Shown: positions 8,192 to 17,350, counted from the first letter of the stretch. The stretch is DNA of 64,000 nt from Marinilabiliaceae bacterium JC040 (GCA_022496785.1 SNAP01000003.1:252447-316446), one strand, 5' to 3'. Numbers and translations are program-made. The notes: generated by a model not told the origin, from the sequence alone.

Positions 8192-9619
8192 TTATATTTG
8201 CCTATAATATTCTTCATCTAACTTTATTCCTGTGTATTCTTCATAAATTTTAGGATAATTAACAACAAGATTATCATATCCTATATATTTTAATAATACT
8301 GCAGATATCAATACATAAAGTTTCAAATGTAAATAATATCTATATTTATCTTCTTCATTTATTGTTTTAGGTAAAGAATTTTGTACCATAGGATTTCGAC
8401 CATGTAAGAAAGCATTTCTTTGCTCAATAGCTTCTTTATCATTATCAGAAATCTCTATTCCTAATATTTGAAATGGTATTAATAATTTATCTCTATTTGT
8501 CCTCTGATTTAATTGATCTATTTTTCTTTTAATAATGTCTATACCCTCCTTTTCTATCTTACCTTCATAATCATTAATAACTGCAAGCAAATCTTTTCTT
8601 AACGATTTTGATACTGGTTTAGATTTAATTGGAGCTAAAGAGTTAGTATTCTCATCATTAATAAACTTTGCAATTGTTTCCAAAGCTATAGATAGTATAC
8701 CTGGACTAGCAACAAGGCTTTGGGTATTCACTTCTATTAATAACAACAAAACACTTTTTATATCATCATTATTATGACATAAAGTACATAATTTTGAAAA
8801 CTCTTTAATACTCAAAGACCTTACTTTATCTTTATACAGATCTGATATTTCACTTTTTTGAATGTAACTAAAAGTATTTGTATATATAGGAACACAACTA
8901 CAATTTATAGAACCTCTTAGTTTCGCATATTCAAAACAATCAATCTGTGTCTTAAATTTATCTTTATATTGAAAATAATATCCATCATCATTTATAAAAT
9001 TTCCTGAAATATATCCAAAACTAATCAATATAGAAAAACAGTATTCTGAAAATTTTAAATACGAAATTTTACTTTTGCATTCTATTATTAGATAATCATA
9101 AGCAGTTATTTTCTTTACATCTACTTGAGCCTGATACAAAAGAAATTCTAACCCATCCATAAATATCTTAGTCGCTAATCTGCTTATTTTTTCTTTTTTA
9201 TATTTGTAATTATGTAGTACATTTTCTATTGAAAAAAGAAAATTCAATGATTCAGTAATTGGTAAAAGAAGTCTATTATATTTTAACTCATTTATAATAA
9301 AATTTCCAGACTTAAAATTAGTTATCTTCCCTTTTGTTATATATCCTGTATTATCAAAATGATTATTTGTAACTGACAGATTAGGAATCTGCAAAATTAA
9401 ATCACCACATTTAACTTTAACATTATTATAATTCCACTTATTGAGATTATATAGATTATTTTCTATTTTGAATAAAAAATGATTATTCTTTTTATACAGG
9501 CGAATTCCAATATCATCCATAGAACTTGGACTAATAATTTTGGCTTCATCAATATTTTCAATACAATAAATTAGATTTGTAGAATCAGACAAATCTTTTA
9601 TCTCAGTTAATACTTCCAA
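8192..9619 (-). CDS. HEPN-domain protein, probable anti-phage RNase
   Basis: A 475-residue soluble protein of unknown family. Near the C-terminus, a helical region (about 330-450) carries RNAFLHG, giving Arg 401 and His 406 in the Rx4H arrangement that forms the active site of HEPN ribonucleases. The N-terminal two thirds is strand-rich and Asn/Lys-rich and may be a sensor, as in ApeA-like abortive-infection proteins; that comparison is inference from layout, not a search. It follows the GNAT gene by only 4 bp, so the two are probably one unit. Its neighbours in the defence island support an antiviral role. The Rx4H motif is directly visible; RNase activity is inferred. Confidence 0.6.
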   Translation of the reverse strand: MEVLTEIKDLSDSTNLIYCIENIDEAKIISPSSMDDIGIRLYKKNNHFLFKIENNLYNLNKWNYNNVKVKCGDLILQIPNLSVTNNHFDNTGYITKGKITNFKSGNFIINELKYNRLLLPITESLNFLFSIENVLHNYKYKKEKISRLATKIFMDGLEFLLYQAQVDVKKITAYDYLIIECKSKISYLKFSEYCFSILISFGYISGNFINDDGYYFQYKDKFKTQIDCFEYAKLRGSINCSCVPIYTNTFSYIQKSEISDLYKDKVRSLSIKEFSKLCTLCHNNDDIKSVLLLLIEVNTQSLVASPGILSIALETIAKFINDENTNSLAPIKSKPVSKSLRKDLLAVINDYEGKIEKEGIDIIKRKIDQLNQRTNRDKLLIPFQILGIEISDNDKEAIEQRNAFLHGRNPMVQNSLPKTINEEDKYRYYLHLKLYVLISAVLLKYIGYDNLVVNYPKIYEEYTGIKLDEEYYRQI

Positions 9620-9623
9620 GGTT

Positions 9624-10118
9624 TTACAAATTTATTTTAACGTATAAACATATTTTATAATCACCACGATCAGAATCATAAGATTCTCCTGTAATAGTAA
9701 AGCCAACATCTTCAAGAATATCACGCATACGTAGGTTATTTTTTTTTACTGTAGCATATAATGAAGCTTTATAATTAGCTAAAGCTTCTGTCATTTTTCT
9801 ACCAATCCCTTTTCCCTCATTTTTTGAAACAATCCACCCTAGTTCATAAGTAAAATCACTTGATTGAAAATCTGTTTTAGATTTATTAAAAATCGTATTT
9901 TTATATTTTTCATTTGGTATTTTTAAAGCACCAGTACCTATAATTAAACCTTTTTCTTTGCAAATTAATAATAAAGGATTTTTTCTCATTAAACCATCAA
10001 AAGTCGATTCTCCAACTTCGTTAGCATCCGTTAATATCTTCTTAAATACATTTAAATCTTCTTTAGAAAATTTTTCTTTATTTTCAATTTTGAAATCATC
10101 TATCATTATCACATCCAT
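9624..10118 (-). CDS. GNAT-family N-acetyltransferase
   Basis: A 164-residue single-domain acetyltransferase. The acetyl-CoA-binding motif A is NEGKGIGRKM, preceded by the typical strand FTYELGWIV and followed by the β5-α4 part ASLYATVKKNNLRMRDILEDVGF. The substrate is unknown. It is first in a two-gene unit with the HEPN-like gene 4 bp downstream, so acetylation of the HEPN protein or of a shared target is conceivable but unproven. A second in-frame Met at codon 5 (MIDDF) could be the true start. No toxin-type RHH partner is visible. Confidence 0.85.
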   Translation of the reverse strand: MDVIMIDDFKIENKEKFSKEDLNVFKKILTDANEVGESTFDGLMRKNPLLLICKEKGLIIGTGALKIPNEKYKNTIFNKSKTDFQSSDFTYELGWIVSKNEGKGIGRKMTEALANYKASLYATVKKNNLRMRDILEDVGFTITGESYDSDRGDYKICLYVKINL

Positions 10119-10250
10119 TTAGTTTAAGTAATATTTAATAAATAGGAATTTTATTTGAATCCATATATTTTGTATAACAGATTCATTTATATCCCATTTT
10201 CTAGCAAGATTAGGAAATTTCGAGGATAAACTATTTTTACATATTTTCAT
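10098..10250 (-). pseudogene. Possible 50-codon remnant of a zinc-ribbon-type gene
   Basis: A short frame begins MKICKNSLSSKFPNLARKWD and runs to a stop inside the GNAT start region. The block NSLSSKFPNLARKWD resembles the repeated 'SLAxxxPxLAxEW' unit of small treble-clef DNA-binding proteins in bacterial nuclease loci, recalled from memory. The rest is low-complexity and lacks the expected cysteines. It is most likely a decayed fragment, and weakly supported. Confidence 0.2.
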
Positions 10251-10335
10251 TAATAATAGTTTTCAATCTATATATAATCAGCAATTACATAAACTAAAAT
10301 TCCCAAAATCAGAAACTTCCCCCACCCCCTTCATA

Positions 10336-10469
10336 GAGACCGCAAAGTAATTCAATTTCTAATAATCAAAGGAATCTTCAGTTTTTTTTCAGTTTAATTT
10401 ACAACCTTCAGATTGGTTGTAAAGGTTTAGTTTAGTAAAATATTTAGAATATTCATACCGCGGTCTCTA
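10336..10469. repeat. 134-bp nested inverted-repeat element (MITE-like or structured RNA)
   Basis: A perfect 10-bp terminal inverted repeat, TAGAGACCGC (10336-10345) and GCGGTCTCTA (10460-10469), encloses an inner 9-bp perfect hairpin, TTTACAACC / GGTTGTAAA (10398-10406 and 10415-10423), with an 8-nt loop. It contains no reading frame. No target-site duplication is obvious. Confidence 0.5.
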
Positions 10470-10606
10470 CTACAATTGGTTTTTATTAATACGAAATTAA
10501 ATACAAAATTTCTGTATAATAATATAACTAATTTGGAAACCCAAATCAGATACACAAATATATAGATTTTATATTATATATACAATAAATAATATAGCAT
10601 AAAAAA

Positions 10607-10636
10607 AATAGGTCACCCAAAAAAGGATGACCTATT
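10607..10636 (-). terminator. Terminator after the methylmalonyl-CoA decarboxylase operon
   Basis: Stem AATAGGTCA / TGACCTATT (10607-10615 and 10628-10636). On the minus strand it is followed by a run of eight U, 27 bp after the beta-subunit stop. Confidence 0.8.
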
Positions 10637-10662
10637 CATATATATTATACTAATATAATTCT

Positions 10663-12297
10663 CTACATCAAGAAACTTAAAAGTATACCAGCACCTACTG
10701 CTGAACCAATAACACCTGAAACGTTTGGTGCCATTGCGTGCATTAATAAGTGGTTTGATGGATTATTCTTTAATCCCATATTTTGTACTACACGAGCACT
10801 ATCAGGCACTGCTGATACTCCTGCTGCACCAATCATTGGGTTAATAGGCTTGTCTTTTGGCGCTAATAGCGACATCAACTTACCAAATAATACTCCACCT
10901 GCTGTTGCAACCATAAAAGAAAGTGCTCCTAAAATGAAGATGAAAATTGAATCCCATTTCAAGAATACATCTGCTTGTGTTGAAGCTCCTACTGTAATAC
11001 CTAATAACATTGTAATAACATCGATTAAAGCATTTGTTGCTGTTGATGCTAAACGGTTTGTTACTGTAGATTCTTTTAATAAGTTACCAAAGAATAACAT
11101 TCCTAATAGTGGTAATGCTGTTGGAGTAATAAATCCTGTTAGCAATAATCCAATAATTGGGAACATAATTTTCTCTAATCTAGATACTGCTCTTGGAGCT
11201 TTCATCTTAATCATTCTCTCTTTCTTAGTTGTAAGAAGATTGATGATTGGTGGTTGAATTACTGGTACTAATGCCATATATGAATATGCGGCAATTGCAA
11301 TAGGACCAATCAAGTTCTTAACAGTTTCTCCATTAGCCATTACGTTTACACCATTAGCTAATTTTGATGATAAGAAGATTGCTGTTGGACCATCTGCTCC
11401 ACCAATAATACCAATTGCTCCTGCCTCTGGTGCTGCAAATCCAAATGCTAAAGCACCTAAGAATGTTGCAAATATACCAATCTGTGCAGCTGCACCTAGT
11501 AACATAAGTTTTGGATTCGATATCAGTGATGAGAAGTCTGTCATCGCTCCAATTCCTAAGAATATTAGTGGAGGATACCATCCTTGTACTACTCCCTGAT
11601 AAAGTATATTCAATACTGAACCTGGCTCGTAAATTCCTAATTTAAGGTTGAAATCTTGTCCTTGGAAATATGGTATATTACCAATGATGATTCCTGTTCC
11701 AATTGGAATTAATAATAATGGCTCGTAATCGAATTTAATAGCTAAGAATATGAATCCTATCGCTACTAATATCATTATTAAATTTCCTGTTGTAGTATTT
11801 GCTAAACCTGTAAATTCCCAGAAATTTTTCAAACCTGCTACGGCACCACTTGAGTGCTCACAATTCATCTTTGAATCTGCAAATTCTAATACTTCTCCGT
11901 TTATTGTTCCTACACGTTTTCCTAATTTTACTACATCCGGTGTACAGTTATAAGATGAACCTTGTGAGTTTGGATCTACATTCTTTGAATAATGAACTAC
12001 CTTCTTAGGATTAAAATTCATTATTACTTTGTTTCCATCCAATGTCCATGTTCCTGTATAACGTACTTTTATACTATCCATTATAAAAGTTCCATTAGTT
12101 CGGAATTGGTGTATCTTATATCTTTGTACAGTGTAATCTGAATCTCCAAATACATTTGGCTTATATCCATCTGCATGGTTTAACCATTTGCCTGAAGTCA
12201 GAACATCTTTAACATTTTCCTGTGCATTTGTCGAATTCATAAAGGTCAAATTCAATATACTCACAAAGAAAAATATCATTAAAAGATTCTTTTTCAT
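10663..12297 (-). CDS. Na+-translocating decarboxylase beta subunit with a secreted-type N-terminal domain
   Basis: A 544-residue membrane protein. From about residue 165 it is a full OadB/MmdB-type beta subunit with many hydrophobic segments and GIIGGADGPTAIF. This is the part that decarboxylates the carboxybiotin and pumps Na+. Residues 1-25 are a signal peptide (MKKNLLMIFF then STNAQ). Residues 26-160 form a strand-rich, lipocalin-like domain (SGKWLNHADG, TNGTFIMDS, GTWTLDGNKVIM) that ordinary OadB proteins of about 380-430 residues lack. That domain should face the periplasm. It is last in the operon with the biotin carrier, gamma subunit and carboxyltransferase. The beta-subunit assignment is firm; the role of the extra domain is unknown. 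Confidence 0.93.
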   Translation of the reverse strand: MKKNLLMIFFFVSILNLTFMNSTNAQENVKDVLTSGKWLNHADGYKPNVFGDSDYTVQRYKIHQFRTNGTFIMDSIKVRYTGTWTLDGNKVIMNFNPKKVVHYSKNVDPNSQGSSYNCTPDVVKLGKRVGTINGEVLEFADSKMNCEHSSGAVAGLKNFWEFTGLANTTTGNLIMILVAIGFIFLAIKFDYEPLLLIPIGTGIIIGNIPYFQGQDFNLKLGIYEPGSVLNILYQGVVQGWYPPLIFLGIGAMTDFSSLISNPKLMLLGAAAQIGIFATFLGALAFGFAAPEAGAIGIIGGADGPTAIFLSSKLANGVNVMANGETVKNLIGPIAIAAYSYMALVPVIQPPIINLLTTKKERMIKMKAPRAVSRLEKIMFPIIGLLLTGFITPTALPLLGMLFFGNLLKESTVTNRLASTATNALIDVITMLLGITVGASTQADVFLKWDSIFIFILGALSFMVATAGGVLFGKLMSLLAPKDKPINPMIGAAGVSAVPDSARVVQNMGLKNNPSNHLLMHAMAPNVSGVIGSAVGAGILLSFLM

Positions 12298-12323
12298 ATC
12301 TAATTAATATTCTTGATTAATAC

Positions 12324-12749
12324 TTAGGCAATTTCAATTAATACATCATCTTGTAATACTGTGTCTCCTACATTTACTTTTATTGCAGAAATTGTTCCAG
12401 CTTTGTCTGATAATACATTATTTTCCATCTTCATTGCCTCCATTATCAATAGACACTGACCTTCTTTAATTGTATCCCCTACAGCACAATTAAGTTTAAA
12501 GATACTTCCTGGTAGTGGAGCTTTAATTTTATATCCTCCTGATGAAGCTGTCTTCTTAATTGTTCCCTCTCCAGGTTTGTTTACAACTGCTTTTCTTACC
12601 AATTTTGGCGTCTTTGGCTGTTGTACTTCTTGATCTAATTCAACTTCATAATCTGTTCCATTAACAGAAACTACTGTTGTCTTTCCTTCGAAATCTTGTA
12701 CGTTTACATCGAAAGATTGACCATTTATTTTAAAACTAAACTTCTTCAT
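12324..12749 (-). CDS. Biotin carboxyl carrier subunit of methylmalonyl-CoA decarboxylase
   Basis: A 141-residue biotin carrier. It has an N-terminal region with FSFKINGQSFDVNV, a linker (about 42-70) with Pro, Lys and Gly, and a biotinyl domain (72-141) with the EAMKMEN motif, biotin on Lys 107. It moves CO2 as carboxybiotin from the carboxyltransferase to the membrane beta subunit. Its start overlaps the gamma-subunit stop by 4 bp (ATGA), which implies coupled translation. Confidence 0.94.
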   Translation of the reverse strand: MKKFSFKINGQSFDVNVQDFEGKTTVVSVNGTDYEVELDQEVQQPKTPKLVRKAVVNKPGEGTIKKTASSGGYKIKAPLPGSIFKLNCAVGDTIKEGQCLLIMEAMKMENNVLSDKAGTISAIKVNVGDTVLQDDVLIEIA

Positions 12750-13099
12750 CGTTTAATAGTTGGTGTTGGTGTTATTCCATATATTTTCGAACTCCAAGGA
12801 GAATATCTCTTCTCTACTTTATGAATAGTTATTACTCCACTTTCCTCATCATGCATTTCATCAAAATACATGTGAATAGCCATTGCTATAGCCGCATTTA
12901 CATTGCCATCAATCTCTAAAGATTCATCACTAACTTCTTTGCCTTCTTTCTTTAATTTTGCTTTCAAATTTAAATTAAGAAGTCGTGGGATGTTTGTAAA
13001 TACTAGTATCAATATTACTAATACTACGAATACTATCAAATACCCTACTAAAGCTACTGTATAACCTTCTGTTAGATTTGCTGCTAAATTTATCATCAT
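12746..13099 (-). CDS. Decarboxylase gamma subunit, OadG type
   Basis: A 117-residue membrane anchor. One transmembrane helix (about 12-37: YTVALVGYLIVFVVLVILIL) is followed by a polar tail with AAIAMAIHMYFDE. Subunits of this kind hold the carboxyltransferase and biotin carrier at the Na+ pump. It lies between the carboxyltransferase and biotin carrier genes, with a 12-bp gap upstream and a 4-bp overlap downstream. Identity rests on topology, length and position more than on conserved residues. Confidence 0.85.
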   Translation of the reverse strand: MMINLAANLTEGYTVALVGYLIVFVVLVILILVFTNIPRLLNLNLKAKLKKEGKEVSDESLEIDGNVNAAIAMAIHMYFDEMHDEESGVITIHKVEKRYSPWSSKIYGITPTPTIKR

Positions 13100-13111
13100 A
13101 GCTTTTTAATT

Positions 13112-14671
13112 TTATAAAGGTATATTTGAATGTTTTTTTGCAGGATTTGCTAATCGCTTAGTTGCTAATGATTCAAATGCACGAATTATTCTGAAACGTG
13201 TATTTCGTGGCTCTATTACATCGTCGATATATCCGAATGATGCTGCATTATATGGATTTGCAAATTTCTCTGTGTACTCATCCTCTAAACGAATACTCTC
13301 TTTCATTTGCGCTTCTTCTCCTTCTATTGCTGCTATCTTCTTACCGTTTAAGATTTGGTTAGCTCCTTTTGCTCCCATAACTGCAATCTCTGCTGTTGGC
13401 CATGCGTAATTTAAGTCACCTCTAAGTTGTTTAGAAGACATTACACAGTGTGCTCCACCATATGATTTTCTGATTGTTATAGTTACTTTTGGTACTGTTG
13501 CCTCACCATATGCAAACATCAATTTAGCTCCGTGTGTGATGATACCACCGTACTCTTGAATACTTCCTGGTAAGAATCCTGGAACGTCTACTAATGTTAA
13601 TATTGGGATATTAAATGCATCACAGAATCTTACAAATCTTGCTGCTTTTCTTGATGATTCAATATCTAATACTCCTGCTAAGAAGTTTGGTTGGTTAGCT
13701 ATTACACCTACAGATTTACCACCCATTCTACAGAATCCTACTATTATGTTCTTAGCATAGTTTCTGTGTACTTCCATAAACTCACCGTTATCTACGATTG
13801 CATGAATGATATCAGTCATGTCGTATGGCTTGTTTGGATCGTCTGGTACTATTGTGTTTAATGCGTCTTCTATTCTGTCTGAAGGATCGTTTGTCTCTAA
13901 GAATGGAGCTTCTTCCATATTGTTAGATGGTAAATAAGAAATTAATTTTCTTATTATCATGATTCCTTCTTCTTCATCTTCTAGTAAGAAGTGTGATACT
14001 CCTGAACGTGATGAGTGAATTCTTGCTCCACCTAAATCTTCTGTTGTTATATCTTCGTTTGTAACTGTCTTAACTACTTTAGGACCTGTTACGAACATAT
14101 ATGAAGATTTATCTGTCATTAAGATAAAGTCTGTTAATGCTGGTGAGTATACTGCTCCACCTGCACAAGGACCGAAAATTGCTGAAATTTGTGGAATAAC
14201 TCCTGATGCTAAGATGTTTCTTTCGAAAATCTCTGCATATCCTGCTAATGAGTTTACTCCCTCTTGTATTCTAGCACCTCCTGAATCGTTAAGACCAATA
14301 ACTGGAGCTCCAGCTAACATTGCCTTATCCATCACTTTACAGATTTTTGCTGCTAGTGTCTCTGATAAAGATCCACCAAATACTGTGAAGTCTTGGGCAA
14401 ATACAAATACTAATCGTCCGTCGATTGTTCCTTGTCCTGTTACGACACCGTCTCCTAAGAATTTAGATTTCTCTATTCCAAAGTTTACACATCTGTGTGT
14501 TACAAACATGTCAAATTCTTCGAAACTTCCTTCATCAAGAAGCATGTCGATACGCTCTCTTGCTGTGAATTTACCTTTTTTGTGTTGAGATTCTATTCTC
14601 TTGATTCCTCCACCAAGTTTAGCCTCAGTACGAAGATCTATTAATTTTTTTATTCTATCTTGACTATTCAT
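13112..14671 (-). CDS. mmdA: Methylmalonyl-CoA decarboxylase / acyl-CoA carboxylase carboxyltransferase subunit
   Basis: A 519-residue carboxyltransferase of the propionyl-CoA carboxylase beta family, which moves CO2 from methylmalonyl-CoA to biotin. The crotonase-like halves show GGSLSE and [12 protein letters not shown] in the N-terminal part and DVPGFLPG and [11 protein letters not shown] in the C-terminal part. Together with the gamma, biotin-carrier and beta-subunit genes that follow, it makes a Na+-pumping decarboxylase rather than an ATP-driven carboxylase. The epimerase gene precedes it by 26 bp, completing the succinate-to-propionate branch. Confidence 0.95.
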   Translation of the reverse strand: MNSQDRIKKLIDLRTEAKLGGGIKRIESQHKKGKFTARERIDMLLDEGSFEEFDMFVTHRCVNFGIEKSKFLGDGVVTGQGTIDGRLVFVFAQDFTVFGGSLSETLAAKICKVMDKAMLAGAPVIGLNDSGGARIQEGVNSLAGYAEIFERNILASGVIPQISAIFGPCAGGAVYSPALTDFILMTDKSSYMFVTGPKVVKTVTNEDITTEDLGGARIHSSRSGVSHFLLEDEEEGIMIIRKLISYLPSNNMEEAPFLETNDPSDRIEDALNTIVPDDPNKPYDMTDIIHAIVDNGEFMEVHRNYAKNIIVGFCRMGGKSVGVIANQPNFLAGVLDIESSRKAARFVRFCDAFNIPILTLVDVPGFLPGSIQEYGGIITHGAKLMFAYGEATVPKVTITIRKSYGGAHCVMSSKQLRGDLNYAWPTAEIAVMGAKGANQILNGKKIAAIEGEEAQMKESIRLEDEYTEKFANPYNAASFGYIDDVIEPRNTRFRIIRAFESLATKRLANPAKKHSNIPL

Positions 14672-14697
14672 ATTTTCAAAAAAAAGAATGAGGATGA

Positions 14698-15102
14698 TTA
14701 TTTATCACCACAGATTTCAGTTAATACTTTAAATGTAGATTTTGGGTGAAGGAATCCAATTTTTAATCCTTCTGCTCCATTACGTGGAGTTTTGTCAATT
14801 AATCTACATCCGTTCTCTTCTGCTTCTTTCAATGCTTTCTCAACATCATCGTATGCAAATGCCATATGGTGCATTCCACCTCCTGTTTTTTCTACGAATT
14901 TGCCAATAGGGCCTTCTGGATCTGTAGATTCTAAAAGCTCAATTTTTGTTTGTCCAACTTTAAAAAAAGCTGTCTTAACTTTTTGCTCTTCTACTTCTTC
15001 AACAGCATAGCACTCAAGTCCTAAAACTTTTTCGTAAAATGGAATAGCTTCTTCTAGGCTTTTTACAGCAATTCCAATGTGTTCAATGTGTGTAGGTTTC
15101 AT
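14698..15102 (-). CDS. mce: Methylmalonyl-CoA epimerase
   Basis: A 134-residue vicinal-oxygen-chelate (glyoxalase-fold) enzyme interconverting the R and S forms of methylmalonyl-CoA. It has paired βαβββ units beginning [21 protein letters not shown] and [18 protein letters not shown], with metal ligands expected at His 8, Gln 52, His 78 or 79 and Glu 130, consistent with HIEHIG, GQTKIEL, MHHMAF and LTEICG. It is first gene of the propionate operon; the promoter box at 15164-15171 lies upstream. Confidence 0.95.
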   Translation of the reverse strand: MKPTHIEHIGIAVKSLEEAIPFYEKVLGLECYAVEEVEEQKVKTAFFKVGQTKIELLESTDPEGPIGKFVEKTGGGMHHMAFAYDDVEKALKEAEENGCRLIDKTPRNGAEGLKIGFLHPKSTFKVLTEICGDK

Positions 15103-15163
15103 ATATATGTTTTTATGTGAATTTTTGTATATTTATTTTAATCAATGCTTTTTTGAGGCACTA

Positions 15164-15171
15164 CAAATATA
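15164..15171 (-). promoter_or_regulatory. -7 box for the propionate operon
   Basis: Minus-strand TATATTTG matches TAnnTTTG, 62 bp upstream of mce. A TTG lies about 11-13 bp further upstream (minus-strand copy of 15182-15184), shorter than the usual -33 spacing. Confidence 0.5.
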
Positions 15172-15298
15172 AATATAGAAACAATCTTATTCAAGAAAAT
15201 TCAATTGTTTTTGCATAGATATTTACTATAAACCAATAAGATGAATATTATTTTGAATAATTACACTTATACAGCATGGTTATAAGAAATAAAGTTCT

Positions 15299-15306
15299 TA
15301 TTTTTG
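15299..15306 (+). promoter_or_regulatory. -7 box for the adenylate kinase gene
   Basis: TATTTTTG, a full match to TAnnTTTG, ending 27 bp before the adk ATG and divergent from the mce promoter. Confidence 0.5.
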
Positions 15307-15333
15307 AATACTTAATTAAATCACAACATAGAC

Positions 15334-16494
15334 ATGTTAAACATAGCACTTTTTGGACCTCCAGGAGCTGGTAAAGGTACTCAATCAAGAAAACTTGTTG
15401 AGAAATACAATCTTGCCTATATTTCTACTGGAGATATGTTAAGAGAAGAAATCGCTAACGATACTGAACTAGGTCGTCAAGCTGCTTCTATTATTAGTAA
15501 GGGTAATTTAATCTCAGATGAACTTGTTGTTCAACTGATTGAGGAAAGATTATCTAATTTCAAAAACGTTAATGGCTTTCTATTTGATGGGTTTCCAAGA
15601 ACTTATGCTCAAGCGTATATTCTTGAAGGTCTTTTATTGAAAATGAACTCTAGTCTCGATTGTATGCTTTCTTTGGAAGTACCTTTCGATCAACTTAAGG
15701 CTAGAATGCTTGAAAGAGCTAAAATTGAAAATAGAGCCGACGATACTGAAGAAATTATCGAAAATAGATTTAAAGAGTATAGAGAAAAAACTGTACCTGT
15801 TGCTAATTTCTATAAGGAAAAAGGTATTTACTACCCTATTGATGGTACTGGTTCTATGGAAAATGTCTTTGATGAACTTACTAGTGCTATTGAGAAAACT
15901 CATGAACAAAGAAAATTTAATTTCGTTGTTACTGGTGCTCCAGGAGCTGGTAAAGGTACTCAGTGTAAAAAACTTGCTGAAAAATACGGCCTTGTTTTTG
16001 TTCCTACTGGTTCTATGATTAGAGATGAAATTAAAGCTAAAACAGCTCTTGGTAATCAAGCTGCTGAATATCTAGGTAAAGGTGATATTGTTCCTGACGA
16101 GATTGCTATTAAATTAATAGAAAGAAGACTTAAAGAACATCCTAATGCTAAGGGCTTTATCTTTAAAGGCTTCCCTAAAACTATTGTTCAGGCTTATATA
16201 TTAGATGGTTTATTACTTAGATATAATTCTAAAGTTAATGCTATTATCAATCTTGATGTTCCTACTTTAGAGTCTATTAAAAGATTGTCTAATAGAGGTA
16301 AAACTTTCAACAATTTACCTTACGATAAAGATTTAGATGTTATTATTAGACGTTTAGAAAGACATTCTCTTTCTACTTCTAAAGTAATTGAATTCTATAA
16401 TAACGGTGATAGAGTATTTGATGTGGAAGGTGTTGGTGAAGAAGATGTCATATTCAAAAGGATGTGCGATATTTTTGATAAAAATATAAAGTAA
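15334..16494 (+). CDS. adk: Tandem adenylate kinase: active N-half, degenerate C-half
   Basis: A 386-residue protein made of two adenylate-kinase domains in a row. Domain 1 (1-190) has P-loop GPPGAGKGT, STGDMLR, FDGFPRT (84-90) and the lid RADD (134-137), so ATP + AMP = 2 ADP is expected. Domain 2 (195-386) keeps the P-loop GAPGAGKGT (201-209) but has TGSM for TGDM, FKGFPKT for FDGFPRT (Asp to Lys, Arg to Lys) and NLPYD in place of the lid RADD, so normal catalysis is doubtful. The usual Adk is about 190-220 residues. This appears to be an in-frame duplication with one copy drifted to a regulatory or altered role. Confidence 0.92.
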   Translation: MLNIALFGPPGAGKGTQSRKLVEKYNLAYISTGDMLREEIANDTELGRQAASIISKGNLISDELVVQLIEERLSNFKNVNGFLFDGFPRTYAQAYILEGLLLKMNSSLDCMLSLEVPFDQLKARMLERAKIENRADDTEEIIENRFKEYREKTVPVANFYKEKGIYYPIDGTGSMENVFDELTSAIEKTHEQRKFNFVVTGAPGAGKGTQCKKLAEKYGLVFVPTGSMIRDEIKAKTALGNQAAEYLGKGDIVPDEIAIKLIERRLKEHPNAKGFIFKGFPKTIVQAYILDGLLLRYNSKVNAIINLDVPTLESIKRLSNRGKTFNNLPYDKDLDVIIRRLERHSLSTSKVIEFYNNGDRVFDVEGVGEEDVIFKRMCDIFDKNIK

Positions 16495-16502
16495 TATATT
16501 TT

Positions 16503-16530
16503 AAAGGTAGTTGTTCATTCAGCTACCTTT
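16503..16530 (+). terminator. Terminator after adk
   Basis: Stem AAAGGTAG / CTACCTTT with further pairing TTG/CAG inside, followed by TTTTC. Confidence 0.6.
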
Positions 16531-16565
16531 TCATATTATATAGAAAATTAATAAGCTTTTTATAT

Positions 16566-17282
16566 ATGAGTAATTGGTTAAGTAGATCGGAATTATTCTT
16601 AGGTGAAGAAAATATTTTAAAATTGAAAAACTCTCATGTCCTAATTGTCGGACTTGGTGGTGTTGGTGGTAGTGCTGCTGAACAAATTTGTAGAGCTGGT
16701 GTTGGAAAATTGACCATTGTTGATGGTGATATAGTTGAAGAATCGAATATTAATAGGCAACTTATTGCTCTTAGATCGACTATCGGCAAGAAAAAAGCTG
16801 ATAGCTTTAGGGAAAGATTGTTGGATATTAATCCTGAAGTAGAGATTATCACTATTAATGAATATATGAATGGTGATAAATTCAAAGAATTACTTTCAAA
16901 TGAATACGATTATATTGTTGATGCTATAGATACTTTAACTCCTAAAGTGAATCTAATTAAATATGCTGTAGAGAATAAGCATAAAATTGTTAGTTCTATG
17001 GGTGCTGGTGGTAAATACGATCTAGAAAAAATTAAGGTTGCTCCTATTGCTAAATCTAAAAATTGTACTCTTGCTAGAGCTGTTAGAAAACGACTTAATA
17101 GAGAAGGTATTAGAAAAGGTGTTAAAGTTGTCTTTTCTGAAGAGTTTGTTAACAAAGATTCTGTTGTGGAAGAAGAAGGTACTAATAAGGTTTCTAATGT
17201 GGGTACTATCTCGTATATGCCTTCTGTATTTGGTGCTTTTTGTGCTAGTGTTGTTATCAGAGATCTTTTGAATTTAGAATAG
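16566..17282 (+). CDS. tcdA: tRNA threonylcarbamoyladenosine dehydratase
   Basis: A 238-residue E1-like ThiF/MoeB-family enzyme that cyclises t6A to ct6A at tRNA position 37. It has an ATP-binding glycine motif VGLGGVGGSAAEQI (about 28-41), VDGDIVEESNINRQ with the conserved Asp and Arg, VDAIDTLTPKV, and the TcdA-type tail SKNCTLARAVRKRL. No CxxC zinc knuckles of MoeB/ThiF are visible, which favours TcdA. It stands alone, with terminators on both sides. Confidence 0.9.
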   Translation: MSNWLSRSELFLGEENILKLKNSHVLIVGLGGVGGSAAEQICRAGVGKLTIVDGDIVEESNINRQLIALRSTIGKKKADSFRERLLDINPEVEIITINEYMNGDKFKELLSNEYDYIVDAIDTLTPKVNLIKYAVENKHKIVSSMGAGGKYDLEKIKVAPIAKSKNCTLARAVRKRLNREGIRKGVKVVFSEEFVNKDSVVEEEGTNKVSNVGTISYMPSVFGAFCASVVIRDLLNLE

Positions 17283-17330
17283 TTTTATTTCTAATATAAA
17301 CACAAATTAAACATATTATTGGACTTAAAG

Positions 17331-17350
17331 ACTCGTATTTTTATACGAGT
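17331..17350 (+). terminator. Terminator after tcdA
   Basis: Stem ACTCGTAT / ATACGAGT (17331-17338, 17343-17350) followed by a U-rich tail. Confidence 0.75.

Larger units (their letters stand above)
10251..10662. other. Intergenic stretch at the edge of the defence island
   Basis: About 410 bp with no gene. It holds the nested inverted-repeat element at 10336-10469 and the terminator at 10607-10636, both listed separately. The remainder is A+T-rich with no recognisable signal. Confidence 0.6.
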
